Of a stretch of 64,000 nucleotides of DNA, positions 37,915-46,222 are shown piece after piece (within the stretch, counting starts at the first letter, position 1; every line of letters begins with the position of its first letter). The notes below the pieces were generated by a model. The model worked only from the letters and a program-made list of their open reading frames with translations. It was not told the origin of the DNA and ran no database searches. Origin of the DNA: Paracoccus sp. UBA889 (GTDB taxonomy: Bacteria > Pseudomonadota > Alphaproteobacteria > Rhodobacterales > Rhodobacteraceae); assembly GCA_002294185.1 (NCBI GenBank), contig DBFD01000027.1, positions 1 through 64,000 of the forward strand, given 5' to 3'. A program made the translations under genes and the position numbers.

Positions 37915-38390
37915 GCGGTAATGCTGACCGGCGCGATGCGGACTTCTTCAAGATTGACGCCCTCGCCCTCGCGATCGACGACCAGGAAATCGGCGGCGCG
38001 GTCCAGCGGCGTCAGCACACCATGCCAGACACCCGCCCGCAGGTTCACCCCCATCCCCGACGGCACTAGAAAGGCCAGCACATCGCCCGGCCGCCCGTCT
38101 CGATCGGGCGCCACGACCGACAGCCAGGGATCCGGCCCCAGCGGCATGAATGCCTGCGATCCCAGCGGATGCCGTTCCAGCAGCGTGCAATCATGGGGCA
38201 GGCTGACCGGCTGACTGCGGAAGATCGACACGATGGCCTCGCCGCCGCCGCGCTGCACCGTCGCCAGCGCATGATGCCGTTCGCAGCGGCCTTCGTTGAT
38301 CATCCTGTCGGGCCTGTCGCGGGGCGTCAGCAGATCACCGAAAGGCGCGAAGGCATCGGCCGAGATGGGGCGGATTCGGATCGTGGTCAT
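37911..38390 (-). CDS. allA: Ureidoglycolate lyase
   Basis: A 159-residue cupin that splits ureidoglycolate to glyoxylate and urea at the end of purine (allantoin) breakdown. Seen: AFAPFGDLL, then SIFRSQPVSLPHDCTLLERH and PLGSQAFMPLG, and RAGVWHGVLTPL with the cupin-like His positions; these match AllA. An AAGGAGG precedes ATG 38390. It overlaps rnhB by four bases (ATGA), so a purine-catabolism gene leads a DNA-repair gene. No other allantoin gene is in view. Confidence 0.9.
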   Translation of the reverse strand: MTTIRIRPISADAFAPFGDLLTPRDRPDRMINEGRCERHHALATVQRGGGEAIVSIFRSQPVSLPHDCTLLERHPLGSQAFMPLGPDPWLSVVAPDRDGRPGDVLAFLVPSGMGVNLRAGVWHGVLTPLDRAADFLVVDREGEGVNLEEVRIAPVSITA

Positions 38391-38413
38391 GGCGCCTCCT
38401 TGCGCGATCATCT

Positions 38414-40123
38414 CTAGCGCGCCTCGCCCAGCCCGTCGAGGATCGCGGCCATGATTGCCCGGCGCGTCGGCAGGTCGCGCAGGCGTGCGCATTCGGTCCG
38501 GGCGGCGGCGGACATCGCCTTGCATTCCCTGGGATTGTCACGTGCCCAGGCCAGCTTTTCCTCGATATCCGCACAATACCGTGCCACGGGGATATAGTGT
38601 TTCCACGGTTTGAAGCGGCCGGAATAGAATACTTCCCAGCCATCTTCTTCCTTCAGCAGCACCGATCGGCTGTCGATCATCGGAATGAAGTTAGAGCCGT
38701 GGTCATAGCCGGTCAGGCAAAGCTGATAGCGGAACTGGCGGAAGAAGCCCGGCTTCCGGCGCGGCACGCAATAGGGCGCGATCAGCGGATCCGCGGCGAA
38801 TTCGCGATAGCCCCAGGCCATGACGACGCCCAGATCGAAATCCGGATGGTCCCAGAAGCGCCGGACAAAGGCCATGCGGCTGGTGCGGCACAGCCCCCCG
38901 AATGCCTCTTGCCGGGCATCGGCATCGTCTTGTGCCGCCGCCAGTTGCCGCAGAAACACATGCGAGGCCGGGCCGGGCCGCACCGTATCGCGCATCTCGC
39001 TGCCCGAGATCATGCCGCGCCAGACCAGCCGGTCCTCCTTGTCCTCGAACGCGATGGGGTCGGCCGGCGCGGCAGGATCAAAGCCCGGCAGGCCGACATC
39101 GTGCTGGCCCGGCAAAGGCCACAGAACCATGTTGCGCGCGCCCTCGCGGCGGCAATGACCCAGAACCGGCCGTCCCGGCGCGGCACCGTCATCCGAACCG
39201 AGCCAGCGCGAATCCTCCATGTCGATGCTCAGGGGGCTTCTGCGGCCCAGTCGCAGGGCATCGTTGATGACCGCCTCGGCCCTGAGCAGCTTGAAATGGC
39301 GGCCAGGCTGCGAAACTGCGACGGATCCCGCGACCCGGATCCGGCGCGGCGCGCCCGCCGGATCCAGCACCCTGGCGCCGCCGTCCCAGAGGCAGGCATA
39401 GCCCGACAATCCCGCAACCGCGCCCTTGCCCGGCGCCCGACCGCGCAGACAGAACCCGGCCACGTCGCGAACGTAATCGGGATCGATGGCCGCCGGCGCC
39501 CGCACCCGGTCCAGCGCCGCCAGCAGATCGTCATCGCGCATGGCCCTGGGTGGGGCGATCCAATGCAGCGGAACCGGCTTGTGCGGCATGGAAATCAGGG
39601 GACGCAGCCGGTCGATCAGGTCGTGAGGGCTTTCGCGGTCCAGATCCACGCGGATCAGCCGCGGATCATCGCCGAAAAAGTCCTGAACGGCTGCGAGATG
39701 GGCGTTCCATTCGGCCCTCCACAAATCCGGCAGGTCGGCTTCGGGGATGCCGCGGTGATAGGCGTGGCACCGCGCGACCGCGCCCCTGTCGCGGGTCAGG
39801 CGGTCCAGCAGCCAGCCATCCAGCGCGCGCGTGGTCAGGATGAAATGCGCCTGCGGCACGGTGCGGGCCAGAAAGGCAAAGCGGCGCCACGCCTCCAGCG
39901 GCGGCTGCCAGAAGGGGTCGTTGCGCCACAGACCCGCGAACAGGCGGATGTCGTCGCGACCCGAGAACGGCACCCGACCCTCGGCCTCGGCCAGCAGGAT
40001 CCGGGCGGCAAGGTCGCCGTTCTCGCCCATCGCGGCGCAGTGGCCGTTGCGGCGGAACAGGCGCACCAGCCGCGCGTCACCGCACCATTCCGGACTGATA
40101 TGGAAGAAGATCGGGGCCGCCAT
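38414..40123 (-). CDS. Two-domain protein: sulfotransferase-like N-terminus and glycosyltransferase family 90 (CAP10-like) C-terminus
   Basis: A 569-residue protein. The first part (about 1-210) looks like a sulfotransferase/P-loop-like fold: MAAPIFFHISPEWCGDARLV, then AHFILTTRALDGWLLDRLTR and DDPRLIRVDLDRES. The C-terminal half (about 330-569) matches GT90/CAP10: QLCLTGYDHGSNFIPMIDS, then SVLLKEEDGWEVFYSGRFKP and WKHYIPVARYCADIEEKLAW, which resemble the donor-binding and C-terminal parts. GT90 enzymes add xylose or similar sugars to glycans. The acceptor is unknown. No signal peptide is visible. Its start shares a base with the MFS stop, so they form an operon. Confidence 0.72.
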   Translation of the reverse strand: MAAPIFFHISPEWCGDARLVRLFRRNGHCAAMGENGDLAARILLAEAEGRVPFSGRDDIRLFAGLWRNDPFWQPPLEAWRRFAFLARTVPQAHFILTTRALDGWLLDRLTRDRGAVARCHAYHRGIPEADLPDLWRAEWNAHLAAVQDFFGDDPRLIRVDLDRESPHDLIDRLRPLISMPHKPVPLHWIAPPRAMRDDDLLAALDRVRAPAAIDPDYVRDVAGFCLRGRAPGKGAVAGLSGYACLWDGGARVLDPAGAPRRIRVAGSVAVSQPGRHFKLLRAEAVINDALRLGRRSPLSIDMEDSRWLGSDDGAAPGRPVLGHCRREGARNMVLWPLPGQHDVGLPGFDPAAPADPIAFEDKEDRLVWRGMISGSEMRDTVRPGPASHVFLRQLAAAQDDADARQEAFGGLCRTSRMAFVRRFWDHPDFDLGVVMAWGYREFAADPLIAPYCVPRRKPGFFRQFRYQLCLTGYDHGSNFIPMIDSRSVLLKEEDGWEVFYSGRFKPWKHYIPVARYCADIEEKLAWARDNPRECKAMSAAARTECARLRDLPTRRAIMAAILDGLGEAR

Positions 40124-41331
40124 CAGCCCCCGGTCAGCCGGCGCGGCAGCAGGATCGTCAGGCAGCCCAGGATCGGCAGGAACGAGCAGAGCAGGAACAC
40201 CGTCTCGATCCCCCTCGCGTCGGCCAGCACCCCCAGCCCGGCGGCCGCGATGCCGCCCATGCCGAAGGAAAAGCCGAAGAACAGCCCCGCGATCATGCCT
40301 GTGCGGCCGGGCACCAGTTCCTGCGCATAGACCACGATGGCCGGAAATGCCGAGGCCAGGATCAGCCCGATCAGCACTGCCAGAATACCTGTCGGCACCA
40401 GTCCGACATGCGGCAAAAGCAGCGTGAAGGGCAGAACGCCGAGGATCGAGAACCAGATCACGCGCAACGGTCCCACGCGGTCCCCGACGACGCCGCCCAG
40501 CATGACCCCTGCCGCCATGCCGCCGAGGAACAGGAACAGCATGATCTGTGCCGCCTGCGTGGACAGGCCGAACTTCTCGATGGTGAAGAAGGTGAAATAG
40601 CTGGTCATGGCGGCGGTGTAGATATTCTTGGTGAAGACAAGAATGGCCAGAACCGCGATCGAACGGAAGACCATATCGCGCGGCAGCCGCAGCGCGCGGT
40701 CGACCTGTGCCGCCGTGGCCCGGCGCCGCCCCTCGGCCCAGTCGCCGACACGCCACAACAGCGCGATGCCAAGCGCCGCGGCGACCGCAAACCATGCCAC
40801 CGCCGGTCGGCCCAGCGGCACGACGATGAAGGCCGCCAGCAACGGCCCCAGCGATTGTCCGGAATTGCCGCCAAGCTGGAACAGCGATTGCGCGGTCCCG
40901 AACCGCCCGCCCGAAGCCAGCCGCGCCACCCGCGAGCTTTCGGGATGGAACACGGCCGATCCGATGCCGATCATCATCGCGCCCGCCAGCAGCATCCCGT
41001 AGCTGCTTGCAAAAGCCAGCAGCAGCACGCCGCAGAAGGTCGAGGCCATTCCCAGCGACAGCGATCTTGGCTGCGGATGACGGTCGGTCACGATACCGAT
41101 CAGCGGCTGCAGCAGCGAGGCCGTGACTTGGAAGGCAAAGGTCATGATCCCGATCTGCGCGTAGCTCAGCGAGAATTCGACCCGCAGCAGCGGATAGATC
41201 GCGGCCAGCATCGACTGCATCACGTCGTTGATCATGTGAGACAGGCTGATCGCCATCAGGATCGGCCACGTCGTCCGGGCCGGGCCGGCCAGCGGGCGGC
41301 CGGTCGCAGGCAGGTTGTCACCGACGCTCAT
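40123..41331 (-). CDS. MFS transporter, fosmidomycin-resistance (Fsr)-like
   Basis: A 402-residue 12-helix major facilitator. SLSHMINDVMQSMLAAIYPL and the GIGSAVFHPESSRVAR segment are typical of the Fsr subfamily of drug exporters. ATG 41331 is supported by GGAGGA eight to nine bases upstream. Its last base overlaps the start of the sulfotransferase-like/GT90 gene. The MFS could export a modified product or merely share the transcript. The GntR gene diverges from it. Confidence 0.88.
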   Translation of the reverse strand: MSVGDNLPATGRPLAGPARTTWPILMAISLSHMINDVMQSMLAAIYPLLRVEFSLSYAQIGIMTFAFQVTASLLQPLIGIVTDRHPQPRSLSLGMASTFCGVLLLAFASSYGMLLAGAMMIGIGSAVFHPESSRVARLASGGRFGTAQSLFQLGGNSGQSLGPLLAAFIVVPLGRPAVAWFAVAAALGIALLWRVGDWAEGRRRATAAQVDRALRLPRDMVFRSIAVLAILVFTKNIYTAAMTSYFTFFTIEKFGLSTQAAQIMLFLFLGGMAAGVMLGGVVGDRVGPLRVIWFSILGVLPFTLLLPHVGLVPTGILAVLIGLILASAFPAIVVYAQELVPGRTGMIAGLFFGFSFGMGGIAAAGLGVLADARGIETVFLLCSFLPILGCLTILLPRRLTGG

Positions 41332-41358
41332 GGCGCGCTGTCCTCCGATCGCTTGCAG

Positions 41359-41373
41359 ATGATGAAATATCAT
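41359..41373 (-). promoter_or_regulatory. ATGAT/ATCAT inverted repeat upstream of the MFS gene
   Basis: 5-bp arms with a five-base spacer (atgatgaaatatcat), 28-42 bases before the MFS start in an otherwise GC-rich spacer. Candidate operator for the divergent GntR-type regulator. Confidence 0.3.
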
Positions 41374-41510
41374 TCGCGGAGCGGCTTGGAAATCCCCGGC
41401 CGGCACAACCTGGACGCGGGGGATTCGTGTTGGAAAACAAGCTGGAACAGCCAAGCTCCAGCTGCGTCAACTATGCCGATATCGACAGGTTTCCTTCCGG
41501 GCCGCGCGGA

Positions 41511-41516
41511 TTGACA
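41511..41516 (+). promoter_or_regulatory. TTGACA -35 box of the GntR gene
   Basis: A consensus TTGACA sits 38 bases before ATG 41554. No clear -10 follows at 17 bases, so the promoter is only partly supported. Confidence 0.35.
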
Positions 41517-41553
41517 CTATTGGCATGTGCTTTTCGCCGGTTTCAGGTTTCAG

Positions 41554-42312
41554 ATGACAAAACTTCCACCGACCTTCGTCCGTTCATTGCGTCCCGGCGG
41601 CTCGGCCAGGGCGCCCAAACGGATGAACACCTGGCAATCCGTCCGTGCCGAGGTGCTGGAGCGGATCCGGTCGGGCGAATGGGCGCCGGGCACGCTGATC
41701 CCGACGGAACACCAGCTTGCGCATCAATTGGGCTGCGCCCGCGCGACGGTGAACCGCGCGTTGCGCGAACTGGCCGAAAGCGGCGTGGTCGAACGCCGCC
41801 GCAAGGTCGGGACCCGTGTCACGGCCACGCCGCATCAGCGCACGACGCTGGAAATGCCGGTCATCCGCAGCGAGATCGAGGCAGCCGGCGCGGTTTATCG
41901 CTATGTCCTGACCGCGTTCGAGCGGGGGCCGATCCCCTCGGAGGCGGCGTTGCGCGCACTGCAGGTCGAGGCAAGCCAGAATCTGCTGCTGGTCAAGGCG
42001 CAATATCTGGCCGATGGCGCGCCGCATTGCTGCGAGGCGATCTGGCTGAACCCCCGCGCCCTGCCCCCCCTGACGCGCGCCGATCTCGAGGGCCAGTCGG
42101 CACCCGAATGGCTGGCCCGGCACGTGCCCCTGACGCGCGGCAGGGTGACGATCCTGGCCGAGGGCGCCAGCGGCGACTGTGCCCACAATCTGTGGATCGA
42201 GCCGGGAACGCCGATCCTCGCGATCGAGCGGACGAACTGGCGCAACGCGACCCCGGTCTCGTTCTCGCGGCAGTTCTACCCGCCGCAGCACCGGCTGGTT
42301 TCCGAGGATTAG
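41554..42312 (+). CDS. GntR-family regulator with UTRA domain (HutC subfamily)
   Basis: A 252-residue protein. The winged helix-turn-helix (GTLIPTEHQLAHQLGCARAT, then VNRALRELAESG) lies at about 46-76. The UTRA effector domain follows, with ENLLLVKAQYLADGAPHCCE-like strands (here SQNLLLVKAQYLADGAPHC) and ILAIERTNWRNATPVSFSRQ, similar to HutC, the histidine-utilisation repressor. ATG 41554 is used; ATG 41623 would delete only a disordered leader. It diverges from the MFS-GT90 operon and meets the TRAP permease tail to tail, sharing stop bases. Targets are unproven. Confidence 0.87.
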   Translation: MTKLPPTFVRSLRPGGSARAPKRMNTWQSVRAEVLERIRSGEWAPGTLIPTEHQLAHQLGCARATVNRALRELAESGVVERRRKVGTRVTATPHQRTTLEMPVIRSEIEAAGAVYRYVLTAFERGPIPSEAALRALQVEASQNLLLVKAQYLADGAPHCCEAIWLNPRALPPLTRADLEGQSAPEWLARHVPLTRGRVTILAEGASGDCAHNLWIEPGTPILAIERTNWRNATPVSFSRQFYPPQHRLVSED

Positions 42313-43622
42313 GGCACGGCGCCCATCGCCGTCGGGATCAGCAGCGAGACCGCGGGAAACAGGATCAGGATCGTCAGGACCAGAAGGTCCACGGCCAGGA
42401 ACCGCCCGATCCCGGCGAAAATGCGGTCGATACCCATGTCGCGTGTCACTCCGGCGATGATATAGACGTTCAGCCCGACCGGCGGCGTGATCAGCCCGAT
42501 TTCCAGCAGCTTGACGATGACCACGCCCAGCCAGACCGGATTCAGGTCGTAATCCGCGACCAGCCGGGCCAGGAAGGGCAGCGTCAGGACCAGGATGGCC
42601 AGCGGATCCAGAAACATCCCCATGATCAGATAGATCAGAGCAATCGCCAGCATCAGCATCAGATACGAGGGATCAAGCTGCGCGACCGACATCGAAAAGG
42701 CCTCGGCCATGCCGCTTTGCGTGGCGAAATCGGCAAACAGCCAGGCACCCGCCAGGACCAGCAGGATCGATACGCTTTCGATCAGGCTTTCCCGGCAGGC
42801 GCGCCATACAGCGCCCCAGGTCAGCCGAGTCTGCGCGACACCGATGGCAAGCGTCAGCGCGACCGAGATCGCGACGGCCTGCGCCACCGTCAGCGCCCGG
42901 CTGAAGATGCCGAAGACGATCACGGCAAAGATCAGGATCGCGGGCCATGCGGCGAAGGTGGCGTCCAGCGGCGTCGCGGTCGTGCGCGGGACATCGGGCG
43001 CGGCGCCCGGATCGCTTCGCACCCACCATGCGACGACCGCGATCATGCCCGCCAGCGACAGCAGGCCGGGCAGGATGCCCGCCATGAACAGCGGCGCGAT
43101 GGGCCTGTCGGTCAGGATGCCGAACAGGACGAACAGGATCGACGGCGGGATCAGCGAGCCCAGCGTGCCGCCCGCTGCCACCGATGCGGCGGCCAGTTTC
43201 GGGTCATAACCCAGGCGCAGCATCTCGGGCACGCAAATCCGGCCCATGGTCGAGGCGCAGGCGGTCGACGATCCGGAAATGGCCGCGAAACCGCCGCAAC
43301 CCAGCACGGCGGCCAGCGCCGGGCCACCCGGCAGCGATCTCAGCCAGACGGCGGAGGCATCGTAGATTCGCGTGCTGATTCCGGCATAGAGCGCAAGATT
43401 GCCAAGCAGGACGACCAGCGGCACCAGGAGCAGCCCGGGCGAATGGAGCAGGCCGTCAAGCGAGGAAAACAGCGACGCAATCGCACTGGGCAACGCCCCG
43501 CCCGCCGGCATCAGCAAAAGCCCCGGCACCGATATCGCCAACAACGCCAAGGCCAGCGGCACCCGCAACCAAAGCAGCACCAGCGCAAGCAACAGCAGGA
43601 TCGGCCCAAGGCTTGCAGCCAT
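42309..43622 (-). CDS. dctM: TRAP transporter large permease (DctM/SiaM)
   Basis: A 437-residue large subunit with about 12 membrane helices. AISGSSTACASTMGRICVPE and GGTLGSLIPPSILFVLFGIL are the conserved TRAP-M hairpin motifs, and the C-terminal half shows LLEIGLITPPVGLNVYIIAG. TRAP systems import C4-dicarboxylates or other organic acids using a Na gradient and need a DctP binding protein and a DctQ small permease. Neither is beside this gene, upstream or downstream. ATG 43622 lies within 16 bases of a purine-rich stretch. Confidence 0.92.
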   Translation of the reverse strand: MAASLGPILLLLALVLLWLRVPLALALLAISVPGLLLMPAGGALPSAIASLFSSLDGLLHSPGLLLVPLVVLLGNLALYAGISTRIYDASAVWLRSLPGGPALAAVLGCGGFAAISGSSTACASTMGRICVPEMLRLGYDPKLAAASVAAGGTLGSLIPPSILFVLFGILTDRPIAPLFMAGILPGLLSLAGMIAVVAWWVRSDPGAAPDVPRTTATPLDATFAAWPAILIFAVIVFGIFSRALTVAQAVAISVALTLAIGVAQTRLTWGAVWRACRESLIESVSILLVLAGAWLFADFATQSGMAEAFSMSVAQLDPSYLMLMLAIALIYLIMGMFLDPLAILVLTLPFLARLVADYDLNPVWLGVVIVKLLEIGLITPPVGLNVYIIAGVTRDMGIDRIFAGIGRFLAVDLLVLTILILFPAVSLLIPTAMGAVP

Positions 43623-44002
43623 GGCCTAGACCGTTCCTTTGCCGCAGCGATCGTCGATCGTCGCGGTCTCGCGCAATGTCGCCGGATTCCGCGAAAGCGG
43701 GCATCGTCTTCGGGGCGCGGCCATCGGAACGTCCGGCGCGAGGGGCCTGGTCGACCTCATCGCGGCGGTCGCGCCGGATCTTGCGGGTTGCCGCAACTGG
43801 AGATCCTCATCCGGCCCCCTTTCCCGGTCCGTCCTTCATGCGAAACCTCGCTGAATTCTTCCCGCTTGACCAGAGCGGGAAGGGCCGTTTCACAGGCGCC
43901 GCGCCCGGGGGCGGCATTTTGAACGAAACGTGACCCCCGCAGTCTATGGAGTTTTGCCGAGAAACACACGATGCTGGCGAAACACGATCACCGGAGACCC
44001 TG
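43623..44002. promoter_or_regulatory. Divergent intergenic region dctM / L,D-transpeptidase
   Basis: 380 bases with no supported gene. It contains the hairpin at 43858-43882 and the RBS ccggag before 44003. Short ORFs inside resemble no dctP or dctQ fragment. Confidence 0.35.
43858..43882. other. 9-bp hairpin in the dctM/LD-transpeptidase spacer
   Basis: CTTCCCGCT/AGCGGGAAG arms with the loop tgaccag, about 120 bases before the transpeptidase start. It may be an operator-like palindrome or a 5' untranslated stem. Confidence 0.4.
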
Positions 44003-45367
44003 ATGCCGCGCCGCCTTGCCCTTTCGACATTTTTCGGACTGTCGCTTCTTGCGGCCTCGGCGATCCCTGCGGCAGCCCAGACCAGCGCCGCGACGCAGGA
44101 TCGCGATGTGCCCTTCACCGCAGAGCAGATGGAGCTTGCGGCCTATGATGGCGGCGATCTTCCGCGCGGCCGTTCGGCGCTGACAGCCAAGGTGCAGCTT
44201 CTGCTGGATCGCTCGGGCACGTCGCCGGGCGTCATCGACGGCTACAAGGGCGCGATGAGCGAAAGCGCCATCCGCGCCTTCGAACGCCGCGTCGGCCTGC
44301 CCGAGGACGGGCTGATGGATCCGCATGTCTGGAACCTGCTGCAATCCTATTCCGAAATTCCGTTGACGCAGACCTACACCATCACCCAAGAGGACGCCGA
44401 AGGGCTGGTCGACGACATCCCGTCCGATTTCGCCGAAAAGGCCAAGATGTCCACGCAGGGCTATACCAGCATTGCCGAAAAGCTGGGCGAACGTTTCCAC
44501 ATGGACGAAAAGTTCATCTCCTTCCTCAATCCGGGCGTTCCGATGGTGCCTGGATCGACGATCAAGGTCGCCAACCCGGCTGCCAACATGAGCAAGAAGG
44601 TGGCCCGCATCTTCATCGACAAGGCGACGCGACGCGTGGCCGCCTATGACGAAGCGGGCAGGATGATCGTCGATTATCCGGCGACCATCGGCTCGGACGC
44701 GACACCCTCGCCCTCGGGCAAGCACCGTGTCACGTCGGTCGCGATAAATCCGAACTATACCTACAACCCGTCGAAGAATTTCAAGCAGGGCAACAACGAC
44801 AAGGCGCTGATCATACCGCCGGGCCCGAACGGGCCGGTGGGATCGGTCTGGATCGATCTGTCCAAGCCGACCTACGGCATCCACGGCACGCCGACCCCTT
44901 CGCAATTGTTCAGGAACCAGTCGCGCGGCTGCGTGCGGCTGACGAACTGGGACGCACAGGAACTGGCAAGGCTGGTCATACCCGGCGTGACCACGGTCGA
45001 GTTCCTCGATGCGGGCGTGACGATCGCGGATGTCACGGGCGAAGGGGCGCAGCCGGCCGCAACCAGGGACGCGATGCTGGAAACGGCCAGCGCCGCGGCC
45101 GCCGAAGCCGTGACGCAGACAAACACCGTGTCCGACACCCTGCCCGCGCCGGCGACGGTCACGACGAAACCCGCAGCACCCCTTTCCCTGCCCGAAACCG
45201 GTGGCGGGGCCACACCCGCGCCCCCGAAGGTCTATGAAAACACCAGCGAGGAAACCGCCGACGCGGCGGCGTCGCTGGCGCCTCAGCGCGGTGATCCGCT
45301 GAGCCATGCCCTGTCGGGCGCCTTGCCGGACGCCTTCGTCGTGCCGCCGCTGGAAGGCGAGAATTGA
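44003..45367 (+). CDS. L,D-transpeptidase (YkuD) with peptidoglycan-binding domain
   Basis: A 454-residue periplasmic enzyme. The signal peptide ends at AIPAAAQ. A PG_binding_1 domain (ALTAKVQLLLDRSGTSPGVI to LMDPHVWNLL, about 56-117) precedes the YkuD domain. The catalytic site IHGTPTPSQLFRNQSRGCVRL has His294 and nucleophile Cys310. A low-complexity A/T/P tail of about 110 residues ends the protein. It makes 3-3 peptidoglycan cross-links or links proteins to the wall. ATG 44003 follows a weak RBS; upstream ATGs lack a signal peptide. It overlaps the extensin-family gene. Confidence 0.92.
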   Translation: MPRRLALSTFFGLSLLAASAIPAAAQTSAATQDRDVPFTAEQMELAAYDGGDLPRGRSALTAKVQLLLDRSGTSPGVIDGYKGAMSESAIRAFERRVGLPEDGLMDPHVWNLLQSYSEIPLTQTYTITQEDAEGLVDDIPSDFAEKAKMSTQGYTSIAEKLGERFHMDEKFISFLNPGVPMVPGSTIKVANPAANMSKKVARIFIDKATRRVAAYDEAGRMIVDYPATIGSDATPSPSGKHRVTSVAINPNYTYNPSKNFKQGNNDKALIIPPGPNGPVGSVWIDLSKPTYGIHGTPTPSQLFRNQSRGCVRLTNWDAQELARLVIPGVTTVEFLDAGVTIADVTGEGAQPAATRDAMLETASAAAAEAVTQTNTVSDTLPAPATVTTKPAAPLSLPETGGGATPAPPKVYENTSEETADAAASLAPQRGDPLSHALSGALPDAFVVPPLEGEN

Positions 45368-46218
45368 GGGGGCCGACCCCGGTTCTGACCCTGCTGGTCT
45401 TGCTGCTGGCCGGGCCGGCCGTGGCGCAGGAACGGCCACCGGGCGCCGGCCCCGTCAGGGCGCAGTCCGCGCTGACAGGCATCCGCCCGCCGGAACGACC
45501 CGCCGAGGAAGCCAAGGCATCCGAGGAAACCACGGCGTCGCCCCCCAAGCCGGAGCAGGCCGGCGTTCCCGAAACCGAAGAAGCGGCGGCCCCGCCGGCC
45601 GAGGCCTTCGGTCCGCCAGCACCGCCCGCATGGTACGCGGCGCGTGAAAGCGACGAGGATTTCGCCGCCTGCCGACTGGCTCTGGCGATGCTGGGCACGG
45701 TTTACGAAAACCGGCCCGCCGTGACGAATCCGGACAATCCCGATTGCGGCATCGCCCGGCCGATCCGGGTTCAGCGCATCCTGCCGGACCTGATACTCGA
45801 GGGCGGCGCGGAGATGCGATGCGACACCGCGCGGGCACTTGGTCTATGGGCGCGGGATTTCGCGCGGCCGGCGGCAGCGACCCTGCCCGGCGCACCCCGC
45901 CTGACGGGGCTGCGGCTTGGCAGCACCTATGCCTGTCGCGCCCGTGTCGGCACGGGTCAGGCCCGCCCGAAACTGTCCGAACACGCGCTTGGAAATGCCA
46001 TCGACATCTCGGCTTTCCTGTTCGAAGGGGCCGGGACGCTGCCGGTTCAGCCCCGACGGGACAGCGGCGACCAGGCGGAGGCGTTTCAGCGAACGGTTCG
46101 GGGTGCGGCCTGCCTGTTCTTCACCACTGTCCTGGGTCCGGGCGTGAACAAGGCCCATGCCGAACACCTGCATTTCGACATTGCCGCGCGACGCGGAGAC
46201 TGGCGCCTGTGTCAGTAA
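45364..46218 (+). CDS. Extensin-like C-terminal domain protein (secreted)
   Basis: A 284-residue protein that starts at TTG 45364, overlapping the transpeptidase stop by four bases. An N-terminal signal (LTLLVLLLAGPAVA-QE) and a P/E/A-rich linker precede the extensin-like_C domain. That domain has CGIARPIRVQR, LTGLRLGSTYACRARVG, SEHALGNAIDISAF and NKAHAEHLHFDIA. The SEHxxGxAxD and HxxH patterns recall zinc D,D-peptidases such as the MepA/VanY fold, so a wall-hydrolysing activity is likely. It pairs with the transpeptidase as a cell-wall module. Confidence 0.87.
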   Translation: MRGPTPVLTLLVLLLAGPAVAQERPPGAGPVRAQSALTGIRPPERPAEEAKASEETTASPPKPEQAGVPETEEAAAPPAEAFGPPAPPAWYAARESDEDFAACRLALAMLGTVYENRPAVTNPDNPDCGIARPIRVQRILPDLILEGGAEMRCDTARALGLWARDFARPAAATLPGAPRLTGLRLGSTYACRARVGTGQARPKLSEHALGNAIDISAFLFEGAGTLPVQPRRDSGDQAEAFQRTVRGAACLFFTTVLGPGVNKAHAEHLHFDIAARRGDWRLCQ

Positions 46219-46222
46219 AGGC

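Noticed and set aside
43639..43854. A 71-residue ORF that might be a remnant dctQ/dctP
   Set aside because: No hydrophobic segments or TRAP motif, no RBS, and the wrong strand for the permease.
41427..43922. An 831-residue plus-strand frame over gntR and dctM
   Set aside because: Frame-shifted and antisense shadow; Gln/Arg/Asp repeats are typical of such frames.
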